From MKSF01 sp037190225 (lineage in GTDB: Bacteria > Bacteroidota > Bacteroidia > Chitinophagales > Chitinophagaceae), in NCBI GenBank assembly GCA_037190225.1, contig JBBCJL010000007.1, positions 62,001 through 126,000 on the forward strand: a stretch of 64,000 nt of DNA, in the 5' to 3' direction. Position numbers and translations under genes: made by a program. Of this stretch, positions 53,801 to 61,801 are shown one piece after another. The notes under the pieces were generated by a model. The model had not been told where the DNA came from and made no database searches. It worked only from the letters and a program-made list of their open reading frames with translations. Within the stretch, counting starts at the first letter, position 1. Every line of letters begins with the position of its first letter.

Positions 53801-55538
53801 TAGTGAGGCCGGAAAATGTCAAAGCATTGCCGGAGACCGTGGCGTTGGCTATTTTGGTATTGCCGTAGAACAGCGCCGCGCTTTTAATGGTATTGGCGGT
53901 ACCGGTGTAGCTGAGCGTCAGTGCTGTCAGTTCCGTAGCGTAATTATCAGGATCTGTTCCGGCGCTTCCCCCGTCCCGTAACAGGAGGCTCATTACGGCA
54001 ACGCTGCCGTTGCTGCCCGTACCGATGTTGTTGATAGTGGTGGCCTGGTATTGTGTATAATCAATATTGGAAGTATAGAAGGAGGGGGAGCCGTTATCTG
54101 TGATATCCGAAAGGCTGCTGGGTCCCAGCGGGGTCGTGGCGCTGGCAAACGGCAGTGCTGCTTCGGTATAGTAATTATAGGTGGCGGTATTGGTACCGTC
54201 CCAGTTGAAAGGGATCAGCGTATAGCTGTAACTGGTTGTGGCATTCAGGTTGGTAATGCTCTGGGCTACCTGGCTGGCAGTGGTAATGATGGCTGCAACC
54301 GTTGCGTCTCCTATGGTGCTTTGCAATGCGTAGGCCTGGCCGTCAGCGGGTAACGCGGTGGGCGTCCCGTTTACTTTCTGAAGTATGATATAGCCGCTGG
54401 CATCGGTGATGGTGCTGAACGCGCTGAAGCTGAGATTGATCTGGTTATAGGCTGTTGCGGTGGCATTAAAGGCGGCGGCATGGCTTTGTGGTTCCGTGCT
54501 ATAGGTATAGAAGGAGGCAGAAGGTGCATTGGTAGTGGCATAGCAGGAGAGCGTATTGTTGTACTCATATACGGTAGCGGTATAAGAGGTGGCCGGGCTC
54601 AACCCTGAAATATCGTTCACGCTGGTGCCTGCATCCCTGAAAACTACGCGGTTATCTGTATTGATCTGTCCTGCCAGGCTGTAATGGGTATGGGCGGTAT
54701 AGGCTGTTCCGCTGGAGGGCAGTACACCGGCTGCATTGGCAGGCCTGAGCACCACCATGCTGCCGCTGCCATTCCCGGCGTTCCAGCTGAAGCTGGCGCC
54801 GCCGGGGCGGATGCCGGAGATGCTGATGTTGGAGCTGGGGGTAGTGGGCGCGGTACATCCTGTGGTGGCCGTGATCGTCAGGTCGTCTATGGATATCTTG
54901 GGCCGGCTTCCGCTCCCGGTACCTGCGGAACCGTTGTGGTAGTAGAAACGGATACGGGCTGTGGCCGAGTTATTGAAAGAGGCCGGCAGGCTGACGTTGG
55001 AGATGGTGCCGGCCGCGTTGCCGTTGTTATACACGTCCAGAACACCTGCCGCAGGCAGTTCGGTAAAATTGCTGCCGTCCGTAGTGGTATATATCCTTAA
55101 GGAGCCGGGACGGTTACCCGTGCTGTTGCTGACCGCTTCCCAGTTAAAGCTGATGGTACCGGCATTTACCCCTGTAAAATTTAAATACAGGTCTATTGCC
55201 GCGGAGGAGCTGTTTGCCGTGCTGCCTGTAGATAATAAAACGATATTACCACTGCCTTTCTGCACACCGCCGGTGGTACCGGTGGTGAAGCTGGTGGTGG
55301 CAGTAGTGATCCGTGTAGCGGTGGGAATACTACCGGAACCGCCTGTGGCGATACCCTTCCACCGGTTGGCGCCAGCGCCGGAGGTGAAATTATTGCTCCA
55401 GTTGCTGATGTCGTTAAAATTCTCTACGTAAACAAGACCGTTCTGGCTGGCCATCGGTACAGGTGTCTGTGCCTGTAACCAGCCGGCTGCTGTCAGGCAG
55501 GCACCCAATAAGAGTACACTGTGTAATGATTTTTTCAT
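50880..55538 (-). CDS. Giant secreted protein with fibronectin-like and beta-solenoid regions and T9SS sorting signal
   Basis: A 1552-residue secreted or surface protein. Signal peptide 1-23 (MKKSLHSVLLLGACLTAAGWLQA). A lectin-like N-terminal beta-sandwich (about 30-230), fibronectin-III-like modules (from CTAPTTPSSNISISGIRPGG; SYTATVYEYNN), beta-sandwich repeats of the DIAFTTQP type, then a long low-complexity beta-solenoid region rich in Asn, Ser and Thr. It ends with the pre-CTD segment ELAAFDAILTEEGVAIRWQT and a type A T9SS domain (LYPNPVSDIVHIRL ... YYHTKFIKQ). It has no recognised enzyme motif. Likely an adhesin or matrix protein. A -7 box lies at 55640-55647. Confidence 0.88.
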   Translation of the reverse strand: MKKSLHSVLLLGACLTAAGWLQAQTPVPMASQNGLVYVENFNDISNWSNNFTSGAGANRWKGIATGGSGSIPTATRITTATTSFTTGTTGGVQKGSGNIVLLSTGSTANSSSAAIDLYLNFTGVNAGTISFNWEAVSNSTGNRPGSLRIYTTTDGSNFTELPAAGVLDVYNNGNAAGTISNVSLPASFNNSATARIRFYYHNGSAGTGSGSRPKISIDDLTITATTGCTAPTTPSSNISISGIRPGGASFSWNAGNGSGSMVVLRPANAAGVLPSSGTAYTAHTHYSLAGQINTDNRVVFRDAGTSVNDISGLSPATSYTATVYEYNNTLSCYATTNAPSASFYTYSTEPQSHAAAFNATATAYNQINLSFSAFSTITDASGYIILQKVNGTPTALPADGQAYALQSTIGDATVAAIITTASQVAQSITNLNATTSYSYTLIPFNWDGTNTATYNYYTEAALPFASATTPLGPSSLSDITDNGSPSFYTSNIDYTQYQATTINNIGTGSNGSVAVMSLLLRDGGSAGTDPDNYATELTALTLSYTGTANTIKSAALFYGNTKIANATVSGNALTFSGLTNVSAADDATKSLTLAVSFNNTVTDNDKLVFTVTNVAAGNAGNTSQFSAANAGGASSDNTSNGYNRIAVTADRIAFTTQPVSANVNVPMAPPPVVSAVDVYGNTDLDFTGTVSVTSSGTLANTPLVSNLSNGSAVLTNIIHTATGTSLSLTAVTGSFPAVTSNTFIIDDIPYATGDYRTTGPGGWPGGSNAASWEQLTINGWQPGAAPASNYTNGKLYIRHQVTSSAVFGAPSFVILNGARLTVTHNATITSAHVYSGGTFEAAGSITVNSSATPNFILDSAATLIINTNTIGSAHAFWNGNENFKPQSNTLIYNWKYTGSSGDQRIINPTPQISLNEKGYYFGNLAFEGTPSSAFGFTQIGNGNTYYLCSDNLTVENRSSFSTVLNNSNASANIHIGGNLTTRGNSFAFFLTNSSNNPAVHIQGDLILEATVNNIQQQSNNGVTTSINIHRDLVIGNGATLSTGNNNADRNYINFVNKGEQHIRINGGTLSASHMTLQVQDSSVTRLATDLATNTNTRIIVLSGGTFHTNAYNVTGTGSFSDTSGGHLVITSPDGIQSAGAQGNIQTAARLFSSNGIYEYAGSAPQVTGTALPANAGRLIINNAAGVTLTQATAVNNGIALRNGLLSTTASNILTLNESATVTGGDHTSYVDGPVRAKTAHTSPVLLPVGDNNRYAPVRITAAGATPATYLAEYFNGNNITVNSTSLGNSNLSRVDSFQYWDISRPEGTENAYIALPFDGSSALGSLANAVVAHYNTASSNWESAGQSGTSGTVSGGTVTSGLVSSFSPFTIGDLPATPLFIELAAFDAILTEEGVAIRWQTAREDAGDVFQVEHSTGDNVFTGIGGIPAKGSPSSYQVIDRNYQEGTNLYRLKLLHNDGTYTYSTTRLIFIAPTAPGIALYPNPVSDIVHIRLPSTGNGSLLIADAAGKEVHQAAVSAPDQISIDISQWAPGTYFVQYRINGQYYHTKFIKQ

Positions 55539-55901
55539 AAAAATATTTGTATATGTTTTCGGAAAAGAGGCTGCTGTCTGAGTCTTCTGTGTTGGAAGAT
55601 TAAAAAGGTGATCTGTCCGCTTTTTTTAAAATTCTGATACAAAAATAGAAGAGAATATGACCCGTCCGGGGCTGTATATTACAATTAATGGAATGGTAAT
55701 ACGCCGGTAATATTACGGGAGTATTAAGTCCTGGCAGCTCCCGTAATAACTGCTTGTCTATTAGTATTTTGCACTATCAGTGTAAAAAGAGGGGTATGAA
55801 AAATGCCTGCGATATACATGGCAGGCAATAAGGTAAAACCGGGTGGATATTAAGGAAGAAAAGCTGAAAGGGATTTGCGCTCCGGAAAGTAAATAAGGTG
55901 C
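55539..55901. other. Intergenic region upstream of the second giant gene
   Basis: 363 bp between two minus-strand genes. It holds the -7 box at 55640-55647 and a ~95-nt leader. No terminator of tag was recognised and nothing else is seen. Confidence 0.5.
55640..55647 (-). promoter_or_regulatory. -7 promoter box for the second giant gene
   Basis: Reads TATTTTTG on the minus strand, exact consensus, about 100 nt before the start codon. Confidence 0.45.
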
Positions 55902-56453
55902 TTATGCGGTCATCCACCTGGGCGCTGTTTTCAGCACCTGCTGATATACCGGGCAGTCTTCCGTATGGGCGCCTTTAAGATAGCCGATGCTCATCAGGAA
56001 TTCGCCTACTATTTCACCCCCGGTAAACCGGAAGGTCTTTTTGAAGAGCTTTACCCAGGCATCTTTACTCAGAGGGTGGTGGTGGTCCAGCCACCCGGAA
56101 AAGGAACCGTATTGTTCCCTGAGGAGCAGGATGGTCTGTGCATTCTCGATGGCGGCATTGATCTTGAGCCTGTTTCGTATAATGCCGGCATCCTGCAGCA
56201 GGCGTTCCCGGTCACTGTCCGTATAGGCGGCTACTTCGGCGATACTGAAATCGCTGTAGGCTTCCCGGAAGGCCGCTTCTTTTTTCAGGATGGTCTCCCA
56301 GCTCAGGCCGGCCTGGTTGATCTCCATGATAAGCCTTCCAAACAGCTCATCATCATTATGGATAGGGAATCCGTAATGGTTGTCGTGGTAGTTTTGATGC
56401 AATGCTTTTCTTTCTTCAGGTTGCATCCTGGCTATAGCGGAGCAGTAGGACAT
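55902..56453 (-). CDS. tag: DNA-3-methyladenine glycosylase I
   Basis: A 183-residue base-excision repair enzyme that removes 3-methyladenine. Zinc-snap residues are visible as Cys4 (YCSAIAR) near the N-terminus and the C-terminal HTEDCP. The Tag core reads NYHDNHYGFPIHNDDELFGRLIMEINQAGLSW, with AGIIRNRLKINAAIENAQ forming the HhH-like DNA contact. A TATTTTTA box lies about 10 nt before its start on the minus strand. Confidence 0.93.
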   Translation of the reverse strand: MSYCSAIARMQPEERKALHQNYHDNHYGFPIHNDDELFGRLIMEINQAGLSWETILKKEAAFREAYSDFSIAEVAAYTDSDRERLLQDAGIIRNRLKINAAIENAQTILLLREQYGSFSGWLDHHHPLSKDAWVKLFKKTFRFTGGEIVGEFLMSIGYLKGAHTEDCPVYQQVLKTAPRWMTA

Positions 56454-56558
56454 TTTTTACAGTAAAAATAAGGAGATTCTTATAAGGTATGTGTGATAAT
56501 GTATTGAAACTTATTTTTTTTGAATTATAATATTTTTTAATATTATGAATTTTGTTGC

Positions 56559-56566
56559 TAGTTTTG
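56559..56566 (+). promoter_or_regulatory. -7 promoter box of the AT-rich lipoprotein pair
   Basis: TAGTTTTG, exact TAnnTTTG, 40 nt before ATG 56607. Confidence 0.45.
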
Positions 56567-56606
56567 TATTCATTCATTTTATTGAACTAAAATCCCAGAG
56601 ATAATC

Positions 56607-57269
56607 ATGAAAAGGTATATCTATTTAATCTTAATCGTTCTTTCGATTCTAACCATTAATGCTTGCTCAAAAAATAGAAATTATTCTTATTGGGATAATC
56701 TGAAATTGGTTATGGGGTTTCAACCGGCAACGCCGTATTTAAATGACGATTTTTCCGGTGCTAATTATTGTAAAGGGTGTGGAACTTCCTCAAATAATAC
56801 TTTTCATTGCCAAGGCAGAGACTGTATTCCAAATGATGATTGCAGTGAAACGGTAGCGCTGTCTTATGTGTCAGATATTACAGCCCAGCAATTAAATGAT
56901 AAAGATGCTATATATGTTTTACGGGACTCTTTCCTTATAAACTCTACAATGGGTCAGTGGTACATAAGTTATTATTATGTATTGAGCCATATCGCTATTG
57001 AAAATAATATGATAAATGCAGGTACTTATCTTGATTATTTGCAATTTGGTGCAGACTTATTAGTGGCTGTCAATAAGATTAAAAACGGCGATCCTGCGGA
57101 TATACCCGTTGATGAACATATGAAAAGTAAAGCAGAAATGTTTTTAGCAGATTTCAGATCTTATACTACAGATAGCTTAGTAATACAATATTTGGATGAT
57201 ATTCAAGGTGATCTGGATTATTTTACAGGAAAGGATGCCGCGCATATTCTTAGTATAATTGAAAATTGA
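56607..57269 (+). CDS. AT-rich lipoprotein with cysteine cluster
   Basis: A 220-residue lipoprotein (signal LILIVLSILTINAC, Cys20). A Cys-rich patch CKGCGTSSNNTFHCQGRDC...C follows, then a helical domain with the segment LRDSFLINSTMGQWYISYYY, then SHIA. That segment recalls the LRxxRDxxL...G...YY..S..IA pattern found in many uncharacterised secreted proteins, some with CFI-box sorting tails. Sampled coding sequence is near 27 percent GC, against about half in neighbours, a sign of recent acquisition. The next lipoprotein gene starts 1 bp after its stop. Function unknown. Confidence 0.7.
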   Translation: MKRYIYLILIVLSILTINACSKNRNYSYWDNLKLVMGFQPATPYLNDDFSGANYCKGCGTSSNNTFHCQGRDCIPNDDCSETVALSYVSDITAQQLNDKDAIYVLRDSFLINSTMGQWYISYYYVLSHIAIENNMINAGTYLDYLQFGADLLVAVNKIKNGDPADIPVDEHMKSKAEMFLADFRSYTTDSLVIQYLDDIQGDLDYFTGKDAAHILSIIEN

Positions 57270-57270
57270 T

Positions 57271-57837
57271 ATGAGATATTCTTTCTTTTTGTGCTTACTT
57301 TTATTATGCGCCTGTAGTGAAAGGCAAACGACAGCTCAGGTGGATGCTTCAAATGCGGGGATATATACTACTTGTAAGCTGAATATTATTGATAGGGTAA
57401 AGGTTGAAATTGATTTGAATGGCAGAATATCCCGGACTCCTGTTGCAATGCTGTATTTAAGAGAAGATAGTACGTATGTAATGGGGTTTTGTGATAATCA
57501 GGTAAGGGAAGTAGGCAGATATTCGTCTGCAAAGGATACTATATATCTTTATAACCGTTGTAATATTGAGGAGCGGACTGATCTGCCTTCTATGAAAATA
57601 CTTTCAGACTTGGGAAATGAAATCATTTATTTTACCAGATTGAATTATGACCGGCAGTCTGAGAAAATGTATACTCAGATAATCCCATTGGAGAAAAACC
57701 TGGACTATGCGCATGTTGGCTTTTTAAGAGGGCAGGAGCTAAGCTATGATTCCTTAATATACTATTACAGGCAGCAATCAGTGGAAGAGCAAAATCTATG
57801 GACAGATAGTGTATTAAGAAGCCGGAAGAAACGTTAG
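57271..57837 (+). CDS. AT-rich lipoprotein, second of pair
   Basis: A 188-residue lipoprotein (signal FFLCLLLLCAC, Cys15) with a beta-rich body: NGRISRTPVAMLYLREDSTY, then VMGFCDNQVREVGRYSSAKDTIYLY. I recognise no family. It is as AT-rich as its partner and begins 1 bp after the partner's stop, so the two are one translational unit. A TTG at 57259 overlapping the upstream gene was rejected as the start. Confidence 0.65.
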   Translation: MRYSFFLCLLLLCACSERQTTAQVDASNAGIYTTCKLNIIDRVKVEIDLNGRISRTPVAMLYLREDSTYVMGFCDNQVREVGRYSSAKDTIYLYNRCNIEERTDLPSMKILSDLGNEIIYFTRLNYDRQSEKMYTQIIPLEKNLDYAHVGFLRGQELSYDSLIYYYRQQSVEEQNLWTDSVLRSRKKR

Positions 57838-58183
57838 GAACAGGAAAATATCCTGAAGCCGGTGCAGCTAACATGGACTTACTTACACACTTATATTTTT
57901 GCTTTTTATTCATTTCTACGGGGAAGCATTCTCAGATGATTTTCTTAGGTCATCCATCTTATCAATAACGCTCCGATGTCTGGTGTTGAAAACTTTTGGG
58001 CAAAAATTTTATTGAAAATCAATACCTTATAAGGATGTTTGTAAAAAATGTTCCAAAATGTTTGGTAGCTATCTGAAGTAGTTATAATTTTGCGGTCTCA
58101 AATTCGGTACATTTTTGTTGAAATAATAATATGTTGCCGGGTTATGAAAGATATTTATCAATAAAGCAAAAAGATACATTCAA
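57838..58183. other. Intergenic region upstream of rplM
   Basis: 346 bp, AT-rich at first, containing the rplM promoter (58061-58092) and a leader of about 85 nt. No other gene recognised. Confidence 0.55.
58061..58092 (+). promoter_or_regulatory. Promoter of the rplM-rpsI-rpsB operon
   Basis: -33 TTTG (58061-58064), 20-nt spacer, -7 TAATTTTG (58085-58092). Among the cleanest Bacteroidota promoters in the window, as expected for ribosomal genes. Confidence 0.8.
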
Positions 58184-58633
58184 ATGTCACTTAATCAATT
58201 AAGCTACAGAACAATATCCGCAAACGAAAAGATCGTTGTGCGTGATTGGTATGTTGCAGACGCTACTAACCAGCCGTTAGGCCGTTTTGCTTCTAAAGTT
58301 GCAGCTGTATTACGCGGTAAGAACAAAGCTTATTACACTCCCCACTTCGATTGTGGAGATTATGTAATCGTAATTAACTCTGCAAAGATCTCTTTTTCCG
58401 GTAAAAAATTAGACCAGAAGGAATATCAGAACTACTCCGGCTACCAGGGTGGTCAGAAAATTGAGAAAGCAAAGGATCTGTTGGGCCGTCGTCCTAACCA
58501 CGTTATTGAGCGCGCGGTAAAAGGTATGCTGCCTAAGAACCGCCTGGGCCGTGCTATGTACAAGAAATTATTTGTGTACGAAAGTGCAGAGCATCCTCAC
58601 ACTGCCCAGAAACCAAAAGAATTCAAATTTTAA
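58184..58633 (+). CDS. rplM: 50S ribosomal protein L13
   Basis: A 149-residue large-subunit ribosomal protein of normal length. Conserved blocks are WYVADATNQPLGRFASKVAA, NKAYYTPHFDCGDYVIVINS, YSGYQGGQKIEKAKDL and the C-terminal GMLPKNRLGRAMYKKLFVY. First gene of the conserved rplM-rpsI-rpsB run. Confidence 0.97.
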   Translation: MSLNQLSYRTISANEKIVVRDWYVADATNQPLGRFASKVAAVLRGKNKAYYTPHFDCGDYVIVINSAKISFSGKKLDQKEYQNYSGYQGGQKIEKAKDLLGRRPNHVIERAVKGMLPKNRLGRAMYKKLFVYESAEHPHTAQKPKEFKF

Positions 58634-58670
58634 TTCATCACCTGTATAGGTTTATAGATATTTTAATACA

Positions 58671-59060
58671 ATGGAAAAACAAATTAATAATGTAGGTCGC
58701 CGTAAAGAAGCAGTTGCTCGCGTTTACTTGTCAAAAGGCGCAGGCAACATTACTGTGAACGGTAAAGATTACAAAAATTACTTTCCACTTATATATTTAC
58801 AAAATCAGGTAGAGCTGCCTTTCAAAACTATCGGAGCGGAAGGCCAGTTCGATGTGAAAGTAAATGTGAAAGGTGGTGGTCCGAAAGGACAGGCTGAAGC
58901 TATCAAATTGGGTATTGCGCGTTCCCTGTGCGAACTGAACGAAGAATATCGTCCTGAGCTGAAAAAAGCAGGGCTGATGAAACGCGATCCCCGTGTTGTT
59001 GAGCGTAAGAAATTCGGTAAAGCAGGTGCTCGTCGCAGCTTCCAGTTCTCTAAACGTTAA
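58671..59060 (+). CDS. rpsI: 30S ribosomal protein S9
   Basis: A 129-residue small-subunit protein: NVGRRKEAVARVYLSKGAGN at the start, then GGGPKGQAEAIKLGIARSL, and the basic C-terminal tail KAGARRSFQFSKR that reaches the ribosomal P site. 37 bp after rplM. Confidence 0.97.
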   Translation: MEKQINNVGRRKEAVARVYLSKGAGNITVNGKDYKNYFPLIYLQNQVELPFKTIGAEGQFDVKVNVKGGGPKGQAEAIKLGIARSLCELNEEYRPELKKAGLMKRDPRVVERKKFGKAGARRSFQFSKR

Positions 59061-59148
59061 TGTGTGCCTGGCGGCCTGACAGCAGAAAGCATATGGTGCC
59101 GGCAGTTGAAAAAATAATAATTTTAAAACTTATTCAATATTCCAAAAG

Positions 59149-60003
59149 ATGGAAGAAAATAAATCATTACATCAGCAATTACTTGAAGCGGGCGTTCACT
59201 TTGGTCACCAACGTAAAAAATGGAATCCGAAAATGCTGCCATTTATCTTCACTGAGAAAAATGGTATTCACATCATAGACCTGAATAAAACCATTGCAGG
59301 CCTGGAAGATGCCGCGGCTGCTTTGAAGCAGATCGCTAAGAGCGGAAAGAAAATCATGTTCGTTGCTACTAAAAAGCAGGCTAAGGAAATCGTAGCTGAA
59401 GCAGCCAGCAAAGTGAATATGCCTTATGTTACCGAAAGGTGGCTGGGTGGTATGCTGACCAACTTCCAGACTATCCGTAAGAGCGTTAAGAAAATGCAGG
59501 GCATCGAAAAAATGCTGAATGACGGTACTCTGGACAGCGTAACCAAAAAAGAGCGCCTGACCCTGACCCGTTCCAAGGATAAAATGGAGAAAGTGCTGGG
59601 TGGTATCGCTCAGATGAACCGCACTCCCGCCGCTTTATTCATTGTGGATATCAGCCACGAGCATATCGCGCTGTCTGAAGCCAAGCGCCTGGGTATCTCT
59701 ACTTTCGCTATGGTAGATACGAACTCCGATCCTACCAAGGTGGATTTCGCTATCCCGTCCAATGATGACGCTACGAAATCCATCGCCATCATTACCAACT
59801 ACCTGACTGCCGCTATCCTGGAAGGTCTTGAGGAAAGAGCTGCCAATAAAGAAGCAGAGGTAGATGAGCAGGAAGAGGAAGTAACAGAAAGAATGAGAGG
59901 TCTGGACCTGGATGAAGAAGAAGGCGGTGCCAAAAAAAGTGCTCCTAAGAAAAGCGCTGCGGGTTCTCGCTCCCGTAAACCAACCGGAACAACTAAAAAA
60001 TAG
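59149..60003 (+). CDS. rpsB: 30S ribosomal protein S2
   Basis: A 284-residue small-subunit protein. The S2 core shows LLEAGVHFGHQRKKWNPKML, FVATKKQAKEIV, ERWLGGMLTNFQTI and STFAMVDTNSDPTKVDFAIP. The last ~45 residues form an acidic then Lys/Ser-rich tail (EEEVTERMRGLDLDEEEGG ... KKSAAGSRSRKPTGTTKK), longer than E. coli S2 (241 residues). A terminator follows directly; the usual partner tsf is not present downstream. Confidence 0.97.
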   Translation: MEENKSLHQQLLEAGVHFGHQRKKWNPKMLPFIFTEKNGIHIIDLNKTIAGLEDAAAALKQIAKSGKKIMFVATKKQAKEIVAEAASKVNMPYVTERWLGGMLTNFQTIRKSVKKMQGIEKMLNDGTLDSVTKKERLTLTRSKDKMEKVLGGIAQMNRTPAALFIVDISHEHIALSEAKRLGISTFAMVDTNSDPTKVDFAIPSNDDATKSIAIITNYLTAAILEGLEERAANKEAEVDEQEEEVTERMRGLDLDEEEGGAKKSAPKKSAAGSRSRKPTGTTKK

Positions 60004-60075
60004 TTTTCCACCACGCTTTTTCCCACGGAATTTCTTTCGTATCTGACTTAAAATGCATCCTACTATATGTATATA

Positions 60076-60127
60076 AAACAAAGACCACTGATTTTTCATT
60101 CAGAAATTCAGCTGGTCTTTGTTTTTT
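60076..60127 (+). terminator. Terminator of the rplM-rpsI-rpsB operon
   Basis: 12-bp outer stem AAACAAAGACCA/TGGTCTTTGTTT (60076-60087/60113-60124) with an inner TCAG/CTGA pairing, ending in GTTTTTTG. 72 bp after rpsB. Confidence 0.88.
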
Positions 60128-60235
60128 GAGTACGGTTCAGCCGCAGGAAAAGGCCGGTCCATTATCTTCTGTCATTGCAGGGGAGCGTACAGCAGGACGA
60201 TTAGCAAGGCATTAAAGAAAAATATTTTTTGCAGC

Positions 60236-60266
60236 TTTGTTATGAATTTTTTGCAGCGTACCTTTG
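60236..60266 (+). promoter_or_regulatory. Promoter of the atp operon
   Basis: -33 TTTG (60236-60239), 19-nt spacer, -7 TACCTTTG (60259-60266). It overlaps the in-frame TTG at 60264, which therefore cannot be the atpB start. Confidence 0.78.
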
Positions 60267-60284
60267 CACAAAATTTCGAAAAAG

Positions 60285-61370
60285 GTGTTACACAGCATTA
60301 AGCAATTTATAGTTTTATTCTTTTTAATGACTTTAGGGAGCATTGCGCCTGCATTAGCCGAATCTCATGCCGAAGCAGGTCATGAAGAAAAAGGGTTTGA
60401 TGCAAGCAGTACTATCCTGGGACACGTACAGGATGCCTATGACTGGCACTTCTTTGACTGGGATAATCATCCTGTTTCGGTTCCGCTGCCTGTTATCCTA
60501 TATAATAAGGAGCAGGGAACACTGGATATTTTCATGTCCTCCAGGTTTGAGCACGGTCATGCGGAAGTGAACGGCTACCAGGCCGATCATCACCTGCACA
60601 CCATTACCCGCGCGGACGGCCAGGCATTCCTGGACTTTTCGATCACCAAGAATGTGATGTCTATGCTGATCGGAGTGGCGCTGATGCTGTGGATGTTCCT
60701 GGCAATAGCTAAAAAATACACCAGGAACGGCGCGCATGTGGCCCCTAAAGGTATGCAGAACTTCCTGGAAATGTGTATCGTTTTCATCAGGGACGAAGTA
60801 GCCAAGCCTAATATCGGTCATAAATACATGAGATTTATGCCCTTGCTGCTGACGTTCTTTTTCTTTATATGGATCAACAATATGCTCGGCTTATTACCGG
60901 GTGCGGCCAACTTTACCGGTAATATCGCGGTAACGGCTGCGCTGGCGCTGGTGACTTTTATCGTGATGCTGTTCAGCGCGAACAAGCACTTCTGGGGTCA
61001 CCTGTTCAACCCGCCGGGCGTGCCTTTTCTTATTGGTATCCTGTTGACCGTTATAGAGATTCTTTCGCTCTTTATCAAGCCAATAGCCTTAATGATCCGT
61101 CTGTTTGCCAATATCCTGGCAGGACATATCATCATACTGAGCATCATTTCAATGATCTTTATCTTTGCGCTGATGAATGAAGTGGCGGGATGGGGCTTTG
61201 CTCCGGTATCCCTGGCATTCACATTATTTATGTACTGCCTGGAATTACTGGTGGCCGCTATTCAGGCATTCATCTTTACCAACCTGACAGCCGTGTTCAT
61301 CGGTCAGTCGGTAGATGAAGCGCACCATCCTGATGAGGCGCATGGTTTGGAAGGTGCAGCGCATCATTAA
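60285..61370 (+). CDS. atpB: F0F1 ATP synthase subunit a
   Basis: A 361-residue membrane subunit that forms the proton half-channels next to the c-ring. It starts with a signal-like segment (MLHSIKQFIVLFFLMTLGSI) and a periplasmic His/Glu-rich domain (ESHAEAGHEEKG). Several membrane helices follow, and the essential Arg lies in KPIALMIRLFANILAGHI. The tail is His-rich (DEAHHPDEAHGLEGAAHH). GTG 60285 is chosen: a TTG at 60264 lies inside the -7 box, and ATG 60327 would cut the signal segment. First gene of the operon. Confidence 0.9.
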   Translation: MLHSIKQFIVLFFLMTLGSIAPALAESHAEAGHEEKGFDASSTILGHVQDAYDWHFFDWDNHPVSVPLPVILYNKEQGTLDIFMSSRFEHGHAEVNGYQADHHLHTITRADGQAFLDFSITKNVMSMLIGVALMLWMFLAIAKKYTRNGAHVAPKGMQNFLEMCIVFIRDEVAKPNIGHKYMRFMPLLLTFFFFIWINNMLGLLPGAANFTGNIAVTAALALVTFIVMLFSANKHFWGHLFNPPGVPFLIGILLTVIEILSLFIKPIALMIRLFANILAGHIIILSIISMIFIFALMNEVAGWGFAPVSLAFTLFMYCLELLVAAIQAFIFTNLTAVFIGQSVDEAHHPDEAHGLEGAAHH

Positions 61371-61423
61371 TAATTAGAAAGTAAGTTTTAAAATTTTTTA
61401 TTCATAATTTAAATTCAAGTACA

Positions 61424-61681
61424 ATGTCATTATTGAACACTGTAATGTTAGAGATCGGTGGATCTATCTCCCAAGGTTTAGGTGCTATAGGCGCTGGTAT
61501 AGCTGCTTTAGCTGCTGGTATCGGTATCGGCCAGATCGGTAAAGGTGCTGTTGAGTCTATCGCCCGTCAGCCTGAAGCCGCAGGAGACATCCGTTCTTCT
61601 ATGATCCTGACTGCCGCATTCGTTGAGGGTGTTTCCCTTTTCGGTGTGATCGCAGGTCTGCTGGCTGTAGTAATGAAATAA
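61424..61681 (+). CDS. atpE: F0F1 ATP synthase subunit c
   Basis: An 85-residue two-helix protein of the rotor ring. Helix 1 is Gly/Ala-rich (GAIGAGIAALAAGIGIGQIG), the polar loop is ARQPEA, and the ion-carrying Glu68 lies in AAFVEGVSLFG. Gln37 is present but the Ser after the Glu of sodium-type rings is not, so H+ coupling is more likely. A 10-bp hairpin follows at 61709. Confidence 0.97.
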   Translation: MSLLNTVMLEIGGSISQGLGAIGAGIAALAAGIGIGQIGKGAVESIARQPEAAGDIRSSMILTAAFVEGVSLFGVIAGLLAVVMK

Positions 61682-61708
61682 TCCGTTACAGCCCTTAGGA
61701 AAAGCTCA

Positions 61709-61747
61709 TTCTGGTAATTCAAAGCACAGGGCGATGGATTACCAGAA
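61709..61747 (+). other. Intercistronic hairpin between atpE and atpF
   Basis: Perfect 10-bp stem TTCTGGTAAT/ATTACCAGAA with a 19-nt loop, followed by ATTTTAAAAC. It could protect or partly end the atpE transcript, giving more subunit c than the other subunits. Confidence 0.5.
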
Positions 61748-61801
61748 ATTTTAAAACAATTATCAGTATCTTTTTTAATACAATTTTTGTAAATCAACAA
61801 T

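Noticed and set aside
53142..53981. 279-codon plus-strand frame antisense to the second giant gene
   Set aside because: Shadow of the low-complexity Thr/Ser/Asn-rich coding strand; the predicted protein is Gly/Cys/Ile-rich without any family signature.
60264..60284. TTG start for atpB
   Set aside because: The TTG lies inside the -7 box TACCTTTG, so it would not be transcribed.
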